A DNA stretch of 64,000 bases. Source: Pythium myriotylum. Its lineage: Eukaryota > Oomycota > Peronosporomycetes > Pythiales > Pythiaceae. Positions 63,384 to 64,000 of the stretch are shown here, in pieces. The notes under the pieces were generated by a model, which saw only the letters and a program-made list of their open reading frames with translations, was not told where the DNA came from and did no database searches. Location: positions 124,001-188,000 of the forward strand of contig JALJCQ010000014.1 of the NCBI GenBank assembly GCA_023091665.1. Reading direction: 5' to 3'. Both the position numbers and the translations under genes were made by a program. The stretch's first letter is position 1; every line of letters starts with the position of its first letter.

Positions 63384-64000
63384 ATGGCGACGCGATCCAA
63401 GCGCCTCCGCGGCGACGACGCCGACGCGCTGCTGCCCGTGGACCCGAGCCTCATGACCGAGCGCCAGCAGCTCGCGTTCCTGCTGCGCAAGACGGCGCAG
63501 GAGAGCGGCGTGGAGGCCGAGCACCAGTCGTCGTCGTCGCCCAGCGAGAGCAGCTCGGACGACGAGGCGCCGCGACGCGCGAGCAAGAAGAAGCGCAAGC
63601 CCGCGGCGCCGGCGCCCAAGACGTCGCCCAAGAGCCCGCCGCCGGCGACACGACAAGACCTCATCGCGGCCGCGCTCAAGAACCCAGCGGGACTCGTGCT
63701 CTACTGTGGTCGAGGCCGACCGCCCAAGAATGCGATTAAGCTCGCGCCCGGCGAGGAGATCCCGCCGGATCTCAAGCGGCTCGTGGAGACGGCTGCCTCG
63801 CATCTGCGGCGGAATGGGAATGAGGAGCAAGGCGCGGCGGTGAAAGACCTCCATGTAAAGACCAGCGACGACGAGAAAATGGACGAGAGCAAGAACCACC
63901 ACCACCACCATCACGCGGCGCGCACGACGAGCAAGACGCTCCAGGGCAAGGCACGAGAAAAGACCAGTCCGTCCAGCACGAGCGATCTGAGCCACATGCA
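63384..64000 (+). CDS. AT-hook-like nuclear protein, 3'-truncated by window edge
   Basis: ATG 63384 (ACCATGG context) opens a frame with no stop through the end of the window, at least 205 residues. The start MATRSKRLRGDDADALLP is followed by LMTERQQLAFLLRKTAQES, a Ser/Asp-rich tract, an NLS-like ASKKKRKPAAP, then ATRQDLIAAALKNPAGLVLY and CGRGRPPKNAIKLAPGEE. GRGRPPK is an AT-hook core that binds the minor groove of AT-rich DNA. A run of six His residues and Lys/Ser-rich sequence follow. Probably a chromatin or transcription-related protein; I do not recognise the family and its C-terminal domains are outside the window. Confidence 0.65.
   Translation, partial: MATRSKRLRGDDADALLPVDPSLMTERQQLAFLLRKTAQESGVEAEHQSSSSPSESSSDDEAPRRASKKKRKPAAPAPKTSPKSPPPATRQDLIAAALKNPAGLVLYCGRGRPPKNAIKLAPGEEIPPDLKRLVETAASHLRRNGNEEQGAAVKDLHVKTSDDEKMDESKNHHHHHHAARTTSKTLQGKAREKTSPSSTSDLSHM

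Overview
The window looks like nuclear DNA from an oomycete (Phytophthora/Pythium-like Peronosporomycete). The signs are: GC-rich coding sequence with very short GT-AG introns (59-97 bp); oomycete-style initiators (CTCATT or CACTT plus CAACTT) just upstream of several genes; a bZIP/START-like gene of the M96 mating-specific family; a lineage-expanded SWEET array; a PUFA-type ELO elongase; and a decayed P-loop fragment resembling Crinkler (CRN) effectors. No prokaryotic operon, plasmid, phage or CRISPR structure is visible.

Left part (1-13.1 kb): a tandem pair of secreted lipocalin-like proteins (the first is cut by the window edge), then seven SWEET sugar transporters. One SWEET is on the minus strand (2222-3022) and six are on the plus strand (3894-13091). 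Three of the plus-strand copies share one intron at an identical site, and the others lack it. Two neighbouring SWEETs and the distant bZIP gene share a TTTAAA-centred CGTGATC motif upstream.

Middle-left (13.1-26.8 kb): a gene-poor, relic-rich stretch. It holds one unrecognised candidate gene (17859-18671), a three-exon bZIP/START-like gene (20288-21993), the CRN-like relic (~24.3-24.6 kb) and an inverted, internally deleted pseudocopy of the elongase (25890-26130) that faces the intact elongase (26848-27746). Several short inverted repeats, a 13-bp tandem repeat and a GCGTCTAAA repeat cluster lie here.

Right part (28.9-64 kb): a dense housekeeping region. In order: RMD1/DUF155 protein; tRNA m1A58 methyltransferase catalytic subunit (TRM61); a giant EH-domain protein with 21 apparently identical 201-bp repeats; a TOM1/THH1-type seven-TM protein; a 70-residue KKGGAG..NWG protein; the splicing helicase PRP16/DHX38; a solo Tc5/CENP-B-like DNA-binding protein; a CSB/ERCC6-type SNF2 ATPase; a PRUNE-type DHH phosphoesterase; a PRL (PTP4A) phosphatase with a CAAX box; guanine deaminase; mitochondrial HSP10; a Cys/His-rich protein; a large multi-TM protein; an EamA transporter; and the start of an AT-hook nuclear protein. 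Many neighbours are head-to-head with short shared promoters.

Genes hidden from simple ORF scanning because of introns were reconstructed: HSP10 (ATG-only first coding exon), the 70-aa protein, the TOM1 third exon, and the split ends of RMD1, TRM61, PRL and the EamA transporter. Two adjacent genes (57784-58517 and 58884-60628) each need one extra base to read through. All calls come from reading the sequence and family memory; no database search was run.
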